Positions 7,152 through 16,600 of a stretch of 17,802 nucleotides of DNA are shown here, one piece after another. Position 1 is the stretch's first letter. Each line of letters starts with the position of its first letter. The stretch comes from Alphaproteobacteria bacterium UBA6189 (GTDB taxonomy: Bacteria > Pseudomonadota > Alphaproteobacteria > Rickettsiales > UBA3002). The notes below the pieces were generated by a model, which was not told the DNA's origin, made no database searches, and saw only the letters and a list, made by a program, of their open reading frames with translations. The stretch is taken from assembly GCA_002422745.1 (NCBI GenBank), contig DITH01000031.1, positions 1 to 17,802 on the forward strand. Reading direction: 5' to 3'. The translations under genes were made by a program, and so were the position numbers.

Positions 7152-8689
7152 CGGAATTGCTCGCCTATCTCAGTACTCACCAAACGGAACTGCTGCGCCG
7201 CATCAGCGAACACTTGCTGCTCACCGGCATGGCGACCCTCACCGCTTTGCTGCTCGGGGTCGGACTGGCTATCCTGGCCTTTCGCTGGCCACGCTTACGG
7301 GGCGGGGTACTGGGGCTGACGCAGGTTCTGCAAACCATCCCCGGCATTGCCTTACTGGTGATCATGATGGCGCTGCTGGGTCAGCTCGGCACCGTACCCG
7401 CCACGGCAGCGTTGATTCTCTATGCGTTGCTGCCCATCGTGCAAAACAGTCTGGTTGGGCTGACCTCCCTATCGCCCGCACTAGCTGAGGCAGCACTCGG
7501 ACTTGGCATGAATGCGAGTCAGCGCTTATGGTGGATACGCTTGCCGATGGCCATGCCGATGATGATGGCCGGGTTGCGCACCGCCGCCGTGCAAACGGTG
7601 GGACTGGCCACACTGGCAGCCTTTGTTGGCGCGGGCGGGCTGGGCCAGTTTATCAATCGCGGGTTATTTCTCTCCGATGCACGATTGATCCTTCTCGGCG
7701 CCATTCCCGCCGCGCTGATCGCCTTGCTGATCGACCGGCTCATCCTCCTGCTGCAAACCCTCCTGTCGCCTTATACTCTACCGCTCGTTCGGCAGCGGGC
7801 ACGCTATGTGCTCGGCGTGCTTCTGGTGATAAGTGCCGTCTTGCTTGGAATGCTGGCACGCGGCACGGCCCCTTCTGCCACGGCGCCGCTGGTGATCGGC
7901 AGCAAAAACTTTACCGAGCAATTGTTGCTTGGCGAGATCGTCGCTCAGCAGATCGAAGCGCACACGCCGTATACGGTCGAGCGTCGGTTCGGGCTGGGCG
8001 GCAGTACGGTGCTGCACCGTGCGCTACGCAACGGTTCGGTCGATATGGCGGTGGAGTATAGCGGCACCGGCTGGATGAATGTCCTCAAACGCCCCTTGCC
8101 GTCTGATCGCGCGCAGCTTTACCCCGATCTGCGGCAGGCTTATGCCGAGCAATTCCAGTTGCAATGGCTGCCACCCCTTGGTTTCGACAACAGCTATGTG
8201 CTTGCCGTCCGTCACGACGACCCACGGCTTGACGGTATCGATACGATTTCAAAACTGGCCGCCGTGGCGCCGCAGTTGCAGGCCGGGTTCGATTTTGAAT
8301 TCGCCGGGCGCAGCGACGGATATGTCGGGCTGAAGCATGCTTACGGCCTGAATTTCGCCCGCGTGCGCGATATGCATCCTGACCTGATGTACAGCGCCTT
8401 GCTTAGCGGCGCGACCGATGTGATTGCCGCTTACGCCACCGACGGCCGGCTCAGTCACCCCAACCTCCGCACCCTGCGCGACGATCGTCCGTTCTTCCCG
8501 CCCTATGCGGCGGGGCTAGTGGTGCGCGAGCAGGCCCTTGCAGCTTATCCGGCCCTACGCCCGGCCCTCGAAGCACTTTCGGGTACGCTAACCACCGAGC
8601 AGATGCGTCGTCTTAACGCCGCCATCGACACGCGCACCCTGTCGCTGAAAGATGCCGCCAGCCAGGCCCTCACCACCGCTACCCACTGA
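7148..8689 (+). CDS. Fused ABC permease and substrate-binding protein (OpuCBC/EgtUBC type)
   Basis: This 513-residue protein combines a membrane permease (about 1-215, five or six helices) with a solute-binding domain (about 246-513), linked by a hydrophobic segment at 219-237 that anchors the binding domain outside the membrane. The permease has the EAA-type loop EAALGLGMNASQRLWWIRLP (114-133), which contacts the ATPase. The binding domain has hallmarks of the OpuAC family: GSKNFTEQLLLGEI (251-264), EYSGTGW (303-309), and DFEFAGRSDGYVGL (382-395). Known fusions of this type carry glycine betaine, choline, carnitine or ergothioneine; the sequence alone does not decide between them. The start at 7148 is chosen for its ATGA overlap with the ATPase; the frame is open to 7040, but that would be inside the ATPase gene. 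Confidence 0.9.
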   Translation: MTELLAYLSTHQTELLRRISEHLLLTGMATLTALLLGVGLAILAFRWPRLRGGVLGLTQVLQTIPGIALLVIMMALLGQLGTVPATAALILYALLPIVQNSLVGLTSLSPALAEAALGLGMNASQRLWWIRLPMAMPMMMAGLRTAAVQTVGLATLAAFVGAGGLGQFINRGLFLSDARLILLGAIPAALIALLIDRLILLLQTLLSPYTLPLVRQRARYVLGVLLVISAVLLGMLARGTAPSATAPLVIGSKNFTEQLLLGEIVAQQIEAHTPYTVERRFGLGGSTVLHRALRNGSVDMAVEYSGTGWMNVLKRPLPSDRAQLYPDLRQAYAEQFQLQWLPPLGFDNSYVLAVRHDDPRLDGIDTISKLAAVAPQLQAGFDFEFAGRSDGYVGLKHAYGLNFARVRDMHPDLMYSALLSGATDVIAAYATDGRLSHPNLRTLRDDRPFFPPYAAGLVVREQALAAYPALRPALEALSGTLTTEQMRRLNAAIDTRTLSLKDAASQALTTATH

Positions 8690-8743
8690 TTTTTTCGTTC
8701 CTGTCACGGAATCGTCATCTTTGGCTGGTAAAGCTTGCCGGCT

Positions 8744-9346
8744 ATGCTCGACGACCCACAACCCTCGATCGCCGTGCGCCAGCCTGCCCTGTTGCAGGCG
8801 GCGCAAACTACATTGGGCGAACTCACCGGCTTTGCGGTCTCGATCGGGGCGGTTTATGCCAGCGAGCGGCTTTGCCCCAACCAGGTACGGCGCTTTACCG
8901 AGTCGCTGGCCAAAAAGCTGGGCGAATGGCGCAAGCTCCCTGTCAGCTCGCAGGAAATACTGGCGCAGAAGATTACCGATATCGGACTCATGCAAATGGG
9001 TGGCATCGCCAACCTGGGGGTGCAGTTCAGCGTGCGGCGCAGCGCCCAGCATGAGGATGAGAAACAGTCGCTGCCTTACGAAATCGGCCGTCTGCTGGCA
9101 GGGCGCTTTACCGGCACCGCCACCGCGATGATGACGTTGGCGGCGGTGGAAACCAAAACTCCCAAATTGATGCAGGGCGGCGAGCGCGTCATAAGCCGGA
9201 TGCTCGGCCATTGCCGCGGCAGCGAACGGTTTGCCGAGCTCGTCATGAGCAATGCCGTGCAAACCGCCGGGGGCATGATGGGCAATGCGCCCGCCCAGTT
9301 GCTTTACGACAAGCTGTTGCTGCCCGCGAGCGCCCGCGCAAAATAA
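8744..9346 (+). CDS. Hypothetical protein (200 aa), no family recognised
   Basis: The frame begins at an ATG at 8744; a TTG at 8735 is an alternative three codons upstream. Neither has a clear ribosome site. The product is probably helical, soluble and without a signal peptide or membrane segment. It has a basic stretch (RRFTESLAKKLGEWRK, about residues 49-64), a Gly/Met-rich segment (MQMGGIANLG, about 83-92), and another near the C-terminus (AGGMMGNAPAQLL). Two cysteines are present (about residues 44 and 157). I do not recognise a domain or motif. It lies 54 bases after the transporter genes and is followed by a terminator hairpin, so it is probably the last gene of that transcript. Codon usage looks like its neighbours, which supports a real gene. 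Confidence 0.72.
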   Translation: MLDDPQPSIAVRQPALLQAAQTTLGELTGFAVSIGAVYASERLCPNQVRRFTESLAKKLGEWRKLPVSSQEILAQKITDIGLMQMGGIANLGVQFSVRRSAQHEDEKQSLPYEIGRLLAGRFTGTATAMMTLAAVETKTPKLMQGGERVISRMLGHCRGSERFAELVMSNAVQTAGGMMGNAPAQLLYDKLLLPASARAK

Positions 9347-9361
9347 TGGGATCTTGATTTC

Positions 9362-9385
9362 TCCTGCGGTAACAGGACTTTTTTT
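9362..9385 (+). terminator. Rho-independent terminator after the 200-aa gene
   Basis: TCCTG (9362-9366) and CAGGA (9373-9377) form a five-base stem with a CGGTAA loop, followed after one C by seven T residues (9379-9385). It starts 16 bases after the stop at 9346. The stem is short, so termination may be partial. Confidence 0.6.
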
Positions 9386-9451
9386 ACCCAGTGCACCCCT
9401 GCTAGCGAAACACTTAAAATAACATCGCAATTTTTAGCGCCACCACCACAA

Positions 9452-9471
9452 CCCTAGGGAGACCACTAGGG
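9452..9471. repeat. Inverted repeat CCCTAG-N8-CTAGGG
   Basis: CCCTAG (9452-9457) and CTAGGG (9466-9471) are a perfect inverted repeat with an eight-base centre, about 30 bases upstream of the candidate -35 of the receiver gene. There is no T-run, so it is not an intrinsic terminator in this direction. It could bind a dimeric regulator; that is inference. Confidence 0.4.
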
Positions 9472-9499
9472 GTAAAAACGATTCTATTATCCCAATTAA

Positions 9500-9528
9500 T
9501 TGGCTATATACCTAACTTTTGATACAAT
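9500..9528 (+). promoter_or_regulatory. Probable promoter of the receiver/kinase operon
   Basis: TTGGCT (9500-9505) and TACAAT (9523-9528) are 17 bases apart, matching four and five of six consensus positions, and the -10 has the extended TG element (TGATACAAT). The predicted start is near 9535, leaving a leader of about 57 bases. A second extended -10, TGATATAAG (9553-9561), lies downstream with a poorly spaced TTGATG (9535-9540). Confidence 0.6.
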
Positions 9529-9591
9529 TACAGGTTGATGATGCGGTAATTTTGATATAAGCCAGACTAGTAAATAACCCATGAGCGTCCG

Positions 9592-10014
9592 ATGTATGAA
9601 GAGCGCCTACTCGCGATCGAAGACGATGAGCCCATCGCGGCCTTGATCGGTAAAGTCGCTACCGAAGCCGGCTTTGCGACGGCAACCGTGAGCAAGCCGC
9701 AGGACATCGAAACCCATTATCAACTGATCCGACCGCATGCCATTATCCTGGATATCCTGATGCCGGAACTCGACGGGTTCGATGTGCTCGAATTTCTGCA
9801 CAAGCAGCAAAGCAAAGCACGCATTATCATCCTGAGCGGCAGCCATTACCGCGACATGGCGGAACGTATTGGCGAAGCTTACGGGCTACAGATTGTCGCC
9901 AGCCTTCCCAAGCCGTTTCGCGTACAGCAGCTTCGGGTTACTTTGCAGGAAATCCGCTATAGCTTACAGGTTGACGCGGGCATGCCGTTGCCGTCTTCCC
10001 TGAAAGTGTCCTGA
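9592..10014 (+). CDS. Stand-alone response-regulator receiver protein
   Basis: This 140-residue protein is a single receiver (REC) domain. The acidic pocket is Glu10-Asp11-Asp12 (IEDDEP), the phospho-acceptor is Asp54 (ILDILMPELDG), the switch serine is Ser82 (ILSGS), and the conserved lysine is Lys107 (LPKPF). No output domain follows; the last 25 residues are a short tail. It therefore probably acts by protein contact, as a phosphate shuttle, or as a partner of the kinase encoded next, whose ATG overlaps its stop (TGATG, 10012-10016). There is no clear Shine-Dalgarno; an ATG at 9581 is in another frame. Known single-domain receivers (CheY, Spo0F, DivK) show that the type can work without a DNA-binding domain, but which role applies here is not visible. 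Confidence 0.93.
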   Translation: MYEERLLAIEDDEPIAALIGKVATEAGFATATVSKPQDIETHYQLIRPHAIILDILMPELDGFDVLEFLHKQQSKARIIILSGSHYRDMAERIGEAYGLQIVASLPKPFRVQQLRVTLQEIRYSLQVDAGMPLPSSLKVS

Positions 10015-11585
10015 TGAGCCAGTGCCCCATAGTGCATGGCGAACCGAAAATGCACGCAACGTCAAGCCGTCCCGCCCAATCGCTGATCGATACCGTACTC
10101 GATACGATTATCGACGGGGTAGTCGTCATCAATATGCGCGGCGAAATCCAGTCGTTTAATCAGGCCTGCTCCAAACTGTTCGGCTACACGCCCGAAGAAG
10201 TAATCGGCCAGAATGTCAGCATGCTAATGCCCGAGCCGTATCGTTCGCAGCATGATGGCTATTTGCATCATTACCACACAACGGGCGAGGAACGGATTAT
10301 CGGCATCGGGCGCGAAGTCGCCGCCCGTCGCAAAGACGGCTCGGTTTTTCCCATCGAGCTTGCCGTCGGCAGCACCCACCAGCAGAGCGATCATGCCTAT
10401 GTTGGCATTATCCGCGATGTGACCGAACGCAAAGAGGGCGACAAAGCCCGCGAGTTACTTCGCCAGGCACAAAAAATGGAAGCGATCGGCCAGCTCACCG
10501 GCGGCCTTGCCCACGATTTCAACAATCTGCTGGCGATTATTATCGGCAATCTGGATTTCATCGACGAACGGCTGGCGGCGCACGACCCGCTACGCGAGTT
10601 TATCCGTCCCGCCATCGATGCGGCGCTGCATGGCTCCGAACTCACCCGCCAGCTGCTGGCGTTTAGCCGCAAGCAATCGCTGCAGCCCAAACTCATTTCG
10701 GTAAACGGGTTAGTGATGCATTTCTCCGAACTCATCCGCCGTACCATCGGTGAGCGGATCGAGCTGCATATGTCGCTCTCGCCCGATGCGTGGAACGTGT
10801 ATGCCGACCCCATCCAGCTGGAGAACGTGCTACTGAACCTGTCCGTCAATGCCCGCGACGCGATGCCCGAGGGCGGCAAAATCATTTACGAGACAAAAAA
10901 TATTGTGCTGGATACGGATTATACCGCCCAGCATCCGGATGTGGCGGCGGGCAATTATTTGCTTCTCTCCGTGAGCGATACCGGCTGCGGTATCAACCCC
11001 GATATTCTCGATAAAGTCTTCGATCCGTTTTTTACCACCAAGGAGATCGGCAAAGGCAGTGGCCTGGGGTTAAGCATGGTCTACGGCTTTGTCAAACAAA
11101 GTGCGGGCCATATTAAAATCTATAGCGAGCCTAGTCACGGGACGACTATTCGTATTTACCTTCCTCCGGCGGACGGGCAGATCATGACCGTGCCGCACGA
11201 TACACCTGGCATCACGCCGAATCTACGCAAGGTGTTGATCGTGGAGGATAACCCCGAGGTACTCAAAATTACCTCCAGCATGGTGGAAAGCCTGGGCTAC
11301 CATGTCGTGACTGCCGAACACGGCGAGGCGGCGCTCACGCTGCTGCGCCATAGCAGTGACATCGACTTACTCCTTACGGATGTCATGCTTCCCGGCCCGT
11401 TGAACGGCCCTGCACTGGCGAAACAAGCCATGCTACTGCGTCCGGCGATCAAGGTGATTTTCAATTCCGGCTACGCCGAGCATGCCATCATGGAAAGTGG
11501 CTTGCTGGAGGAAGGCGTGCCATTGCTAAGCAAGCCATTTCGTAAGGCCCAGCTCGCACAGAAAATCGCCGAAGTGCTCGGCTGA
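10014..11585 (+). CDS. Soluble PAS hybrid histidine kinase with FixL-like PAS and C-terminal receiver
   Basis: The protein has 523 residues and no membrane segment. A PAS domain (about 25-140) is followed by the phospho-acceptor helix with His167 (GGLAHDFNN), the ATPase domain (N-box [33 protein letters not shown]), and a C-terminal receiver (about 402-523) with Asp456 as phospho-site. In the PAS domain, [11 protein letters not shown] followed by RIIGIGREV closely matches FixL: His80 aligns with the proximal heme ligand His200 of Bradyrhizobium FixL, and Arg100 aligns with the distal Arg220 at the same spacing of 20. The FixL Arg206 position is His here. This suggests a cytoplasmic oxygen or redox sensor, but PAS domains with this motif that lack heme also exist. 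Rhizobial hybrid FixL proteins have a similar layout. It is translationally coupled to the receiver protein upstream. Confidence 0.93.
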   Translation: MSQCPIVHGEPKMHATSSRPAQSLIDTVLDTIIDGVVVINMRGEIQSFNQACSKLFGYTPEEVIGQNVSMLMPEPYRSQHDGYLHHYHTTGEERIIGIGREVAARRKDGSVFPIELAVGSTHQQSDHAYVGIIRDVTERKEGDKARELLRQAQKMEAIGQLTGGLAHDFNNLLAIIIGNLDFIDERLAAHDPLREFIRPAIDAALHGSELTRQLLAFSRKQSLQPKLISVNGLVMHFSELIRRTIGERIELHMSLSPDAWNVYADPIQLENVLLNLSVNARDAMPEGGKIIYETKNIVLDTDYTAQHPDVAAGNYLLLSVSDTGCGINPDILDKVFDPFFTTKEIGKGSGLGLSMVYGFVKQSAGHIKIYSEPSHGTTIRIYLPPADGQIMTVPHDTPGITPNLRKVLIVEDNPEVLKITSSMVESLGYHVVTAEHGEAALTLLRHSSDIDLLLTDVMLPGPLNGPALAKQAMLLRPAIKVIFNSGYAEHAIMESGLLEEGVPLLSKPFRKAQLAQKIAEVLG

Positions 11586-11613
11586 TCCAGCGGCATATCG
11601 GTCGTTCAATCCA

Positions 11614-13605
11614 TTAAACCATTACTTTATCCCGCGGTCCGTCGGCCAGGATACGCGATTGCCCCAGCACGATAATCCGGTCACACAGCGCCAGAAGGGA
11701 GCGGTTATGCGCACTGATCAGGATCGTGGCCTGCCCCTTTAGATGCTGCAGGCTTTGGCACACATGTGCTTCAAGCGGGCCATCGAGCCCATTACCCGGC
11801 TCGTCGAGCAGCAATAGCGGCGGTTGATGCAGCAGGGCCCGCGCCAGCGCTACCAGCTGGCGCTGGCCACCGGAAAGCTGCTGACCACGCGTGCCGACGG
11901 GGGTGCCCCAGTTGAGCCCGCCTTCCTGAAACGCCACCCCCAGTCCGGAAAGGGCAAGCACTGCCTGCTGCTGGCCCGCCGTTAGCGGAGGACGGCCGGC
12001 GCGTACATTCTCCTCGATCGTACCTTCCATCAGCGCGCATTCCTGGGGTTTATAGCCGAGATTGATCGTCATATCCTCCAGCGACAAGGTAGCGAGCGGC
12101 TGGTAATCGAGCAGCACCTGCCCGGCATCGGGGCTTAATACCCCGGCAATCAACCGTAACAAGGTGGTTTTCCCGGCTCCGGGTGCACCGGCAATCCCAA
12201 CCATTTCGCCGGGCTGAATGCTAAGCGAGACATCCTGTAACACCGGATGCGTCCCCTCGCGTAGCCGGCAGGTAATATGTTCCAGCTGCACCGAACCTTG
12301 CAGGCGTCCGCGAACCGGTGCCGGTGCGGTGGGCTCGGTCGGTGGGAAAAGCTGGTTGAGCTCGCGCATCGCCGTGCGGAATTCCTGGTAGCGCACCACC
12401 AGCGTCGTTACCGAAGCAAACGCTCCCATGCTACGCGCGGTAAGCATCGTCGCCGCGAGCAGGCCACCCGCCGTCAGCGTTTGCGCCTCCACCATATACA
12501 CCCCACCGACCAGCACGCCGACATACGCAATAAAAGTAAGGCTGCTGGTGATACTCAGCCCAAGCCCGCGCCAATAGCGCGCCAGGCTGGATGCCTGAAT
12601 CGCTTCGATACTCGCCGCGTGCCAGCGTGCGAACAACCCTTCGCGCATCGCCCGCCCGATCACGGCTTCGCGGGCCGTAAGCAAATCGTTGAGCAGGCCG
12701 AAGCGGCGTTCACCGGCACGGCGCGCGGTACGCTCATAATCGAACAATGGCAGGGTGGTCAGCAGGCTTGCGACCAGCAGCACGATGCCACAGCTGATGG
12801 CCACTAACACCAGCGGCCCTGCAACCAGAGTGATGGTTACCAAAAACAGCAGGATAAACGGCAGGTCGGCAAGCGCCAGCAGGTACGAGGAAGAAAGGAA
12901 ATCACGATAAGCGATGATCTGTTTGTATTTCTCGAGAAAGGCGCCGATGCCTGGCATCGCATTGGCCTTTGCGTCCAGCAGGCTCCGAAACACCTGGCGG
13001 TCGATATCAGCTTCACTGCTGACGGCAAAACGCTCGGCGGCGAAAATGCGAATCAGGCGGATGGAAAATTCCACCACCACCAACAAGGCCAGCCCAATCA
13101 CCAGGGCCCATAGCGTTGCGGTGATACCGTTGCCGAGAATTTTGTCGTACACGAAGCTGCTGAATAACGGCAGGGTCAACGCGAATAGATTTATTAGCAA
13201 CCCGCAGAGAAAAATCTCCAGCAGCTTGCCCTTATACCGCTTGATAAACGGGGCCATCGACGCCAGGCTTACCAGCGCTTCGGTCACCACCGCCGCATGG
13301 GTGGCCTGTTCCCAGTCCGCGCTCTGCATGGGACGCAGGACGACGCCATTTGCCTGAAGCAGCTGGCCATTCTCGACACTACCGAGCACGGCGACCCATT
13401 GATTCTCATCATACTGCAACAAGCAGCCAAGCTGCTGATGCATGCCCGGTGCCTGACCATCAATCAAGGCGCTGTAGGAAACTCCCAGTCCGCTACCCCG
13501 CAGGGCTTCGGGCAGATCATTCAGAGAAGGTGCGGTGGCGGCGGGTGCGCGGCCAAGTGCGGTCAGCAGCGCAGTGACTGCCTCAGCCCAGGTAAGTACG
13601 GACAT
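11614..13605 (-). CDS. Type I secretion ABC exporter (HlyB/LapB-like permease-ATPase)
   Basis: This 663-residue inner membrane exporter has three parts. Residues 1-120 resemble a C39 peptidase-like domain without the catalytic Cys/His pair, as in HlyB-type exporters that bind, but do not cleave, their substrate. About six membrane helices lie at 129-153, 165-187, 241-262, 265-285, 352-372 and 378-398. The ATPase domain has Walker A GAPGAGKTT (473-481), signature LSGGQ (577-581), Walker B LLLLDEP with Asp601-Glu602, and His633. Its start is 21 bases after the stop of the RTX gene on the same strand, so the two are almost certainly co-transcribed and the RTX protein is the natural substrate. 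The membrane-fusion (HlyD) and outer-membrane (TolC) partners are not in the window. It ends 28 bases from the convergent kinase gene, with no clear terminator between them. Confidence 0.93.
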   Translation of the reverse strand: MSVLTWAEAVTALLTALGRAPAATAPSLNDLPEALRGSGLGVSYSALIDGQAPGMHQQLGCLLQYDENQWVAVLGSVENGQLLQANGVVLRPMQSADWEQATHAAVVTEALVSLASMAPFIKRYKGKLLEIFLCGLLINLFALTLPLFSSFVYDKILGNGITATLWALVIGLALLVVVEFSIRLIRIFAAERFAVSSEADIDRQVFRSLLDAKANAMPGIGAFLEKYKQIIAYRDFLSSSYLLALADLPFILLFLVTITLVAGPLVLVAISCGIVLLVASLLTTLPLFDYERTARRAGERRFGLLNDLLTAREAVIGRAMREGLFARWHAASIEAIQASSLARYWRGLGLSITSSLTFIAYVGVLVGGVYMVEAQTLTAGGLLAATMLTARSMGAFASVTTLVVRYQEFRTAMRELNQLFPPTEPTAPAPVRGRLQGSVQLEHITCRLREGTHPVLQDVSLSIQPGEMVGIAGAPGAGKTTLLRLIAGVLSPDAGQVLLDYQPLATLSLEDMTINLGYKPQECALMEGTIEENVRAGRPPLTAGQQQAVLALSGLGVAFQEGGLNWGTPVGTRGQQLSGGQRQLVALARALLHQPPLLLLDEPGNGLDGPLEAHVCQSLQHLKGQATILISAHNRSLLALCDRIIVLGQSRILADGPRDKVMV

Positions 13606-13626
13606 GGTTTGCCTTGATGTTGTTTT

Positions 13627-16600
13627 TTATGCGTATTGGATGGTCAGGGTGGCGAGTAGATTCACATTGTCGTTCATCGTGTGGCCGGGGTCGGAATAGT
13701 ATTTGTATACTTGCTCGCTACCGCTACTCGACACGAGAAGTGCCGTACCAGTCCCGGCATTAGCGGTGAAGGTGTCGCCGCTGTCAAGCCGCAGGGTGAT
13801 GGCCGAGCTGGTGCCCGCATCGTGTATGCGCTGCACATCGCGGAATGTCATCGAGTAGCTCTCACCAGCCGCACCGTTGCGCACATCGAGCACTTCTATC
13901 TGCTCCATGATTGTATCGCTGAAACTATTGGCGGTGAACGTCCACCCGGCGGCCTGCACCGTGTCGGTCCCCGTGCTGCCGTGAAACTGATAGATGCTTC
14001 CCATCTCTGCCGCTGTGGCAAGGAATAAATCATCGCCCGAGCCGCCGTAGAGACTATCGGCACCGCCCCCGCCCGCAATCGTGTCGTTGCCATTATTGCC
14101 GTATATAATATTGGCCACGCTGTTGCCGTAAATCACGTCGCCATAACTGGTCCCGTACACATCTTCCATATTCACTACCTGGCTATACAGGTAGGTACCG
14201 GTTGATCCGGTTCGCACTTGATGTGTGCTAAACCCTGCCCCCCATAGGTTTGCCTTGTCGGACGCAGCAAAGAAACTGCCATCCGCCAGATAAACGCTAA
14301 CGCCTGCGGTCAGGCTGGAGCTCCAACTGCCGAGCTGGCCAATCGTACTGTTGGTGCTAGCCACGAAATTCAGCATGTCGCGCCCATCGCCACCATCGAT
14401 ATAGTTTGCGCCTTCGATGGCATGGATCGTATCGTCACCACCATACCCATACAGCGCATTACTCCCGCCGCGACCATTGATTTCGTTTGCGTTGTCGTTG
14501 CCGACAAGAATGTCATTATTGCCCGCACCAAGTAAATGCCCAAAATTCTTGAATAGGGTAAGGTTTGCGGCGGTGGCCTGCGTGGCATTGCCCCAGCCGA
14601 TCATAAAGCCATCATACGCCTCACCCCCGGAGGTCAGGCTGGCGACATTGCGCTGCAGGTGATCGGCCTGGCCATTATTGTCGATATCCTTGGTGCCATC
14701 GAGATAGACGACCGTATTCACCTGCCCACCGTAGGCAGTATTTGATGAGACCACATTATAGCCGCTGCCTCCACCATTGTACCGATCCTGCCCGGCACTA
14801 AATTCAACCTGAAGATTCCCCGTACCACTAGAAACCGTATCGGCTGCCGAACCGCCAAAAAAGCGCACATCGGTGCTGTGGGAAAAAAGTAAGGTCTGGT
14901 GCGAGCGCGCTCCATACACCGTATCCATGCTGGTGCTGGTGCCGTCCACCGGCGTGTAATAATCGCCAATCGCGTAGGAATACTGGTCGTTCGCCGTCGC
15001 GGCAAATCCTCGGCCACTATATGCATCGACCGTAAGTGTCTGTCCAAGGCTGTTGGTGAAGCTGCGACTTACCTCATCGAAGTTGATGACAACCCCGGCG
15101 TCGGAATTCTGGTAATAAAGAAAATCGACCGAATTACTGCCAATAATCGTATCATTTCCCAATCCCATGTAAAACCGATCCGTGCCACCGCCACCGACCA
15201 GCGTGTTGTTTCCGAGCCCGCCATCGAGCGAATCAGAGCCGCCCGCTCCACCATCGAGATAATCATCGCCCGCCGAGCCGAGTAGGGAATCATTCCCTGT
15301 GCCACCGATAATGCGGTTAATAGAGTTCACCCCACCGGTGGGTGTGAAGGCATACACCGCACCCTGGGCCGCACCACCCTGGCCGAATCCGCCTTGCAGG
15401 TTAATCGTCAGCGCCACCGTTTCGCCGGAATAATCGATCGTGTTCAACTGGCCTGCCTGCATATTCTGGCCGTTGGTACCATCGTAATAAGTGCCCACGG
15501 TAGGGTTGATAAACGTATTATTGCCACTGCCGCCGTAAAGGCTGTCGGCACCACCACCACCGGAGATCGTATTATTGCCGTCACCGCCGTAAATACGGTC
15601 AGCGTCGCTGCCGCCAATCAACGTATCATCCCCATCGCCACCATCGATCGTATCACTGCCACCACCGCCGACAATACTATCATTTCCGGTACCGCCGGTC
15701 AGTTGGTTTGCGCTCGCATCGCCCGTGATGGCATCGCCGTTATTGCTGCCAATGACGTGCCGGATACCGCTGAACGTATCGTTGACTCCGGTGCCGGTCG
15801 CCGTACCTGCGCCAACCTCAATCACAAGCCCCGTACCCGCGACCGTGGAGTAATCGATCGTATTAATACCCGCGCCTGCGGTAATACTGTTGGTGCCGAG
15901 CCCAGGGCGGAAGATGCTGTTACCGGTGCCGCTGACCATTACATCGTCGCCGCTGCCGCCGCTGATCGTATAATCGCCATCGCCCACGAGAATGTTGTTG
16001 GTACCGTCGCCCGCATCGACCGAGCCGCCGCCGCTGCCGACCGTGATCTGGTCGTCGCCGCTGCCCGCCGTTACCGTGGCTGCCCCATCGCCGAGGATAA
16101 GCGTATTGTTGCCGCCGCCCATGCTGATCGTATGCATGCCTGCACCGAACGTAATGGTATCGTCGCCCGTACCGCTGGTAAGGATATAATCCCCATTACC
16201 GCCCTGGACGCTATTCGTGCCGTCGCCCAAATTAAAGCTGCCACCGCCGCCGGTCACGGTAATCGCGTCGTCGCCACTGCCGGTGGTAATGGTTGCCTGC
16301 CCAAGTCCGAGCGTGATGGTATTGGTCGCATCGCCGGTGATAATCACCGTGGCACCGCCCGCATCGGTAATGGTATTCGTGCCGTCACCGGCCGTAACCG
16401 TATCCACACCGGTGCCGGTGTCGATCACGTTGATACCAGTGCCAACGGCAATACTATTATCGCCGTTACCGGTTTCGATCGTATTGTCGCCATCGCCAGT
16501 GGTGAAGCTATTATTCCCATCGCCGAGCGTCACGACGTTGTTGCCCGCCAGATCGGTGATCGTGTTATCACCGTTGCCCGCGATGATCGTGTCGTTACCC

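Noticed and set aside
8726..8748. TTGGCT/TATGCT hexamers before the 200-aa gene, considered as a promoter
   Set aside because: The -10 hexamer overlaps the start codon at 8744, so transcription would begin inside the gene.
8588..9430. 280-codon minus-strand frame opposite the end of the permease gene and the 200-aa gene
   Set aside because: It overlaps a certain gene (the permease fusion) in antisense and has no family resemblance; it is best explained as a GC-rich shadow frame.
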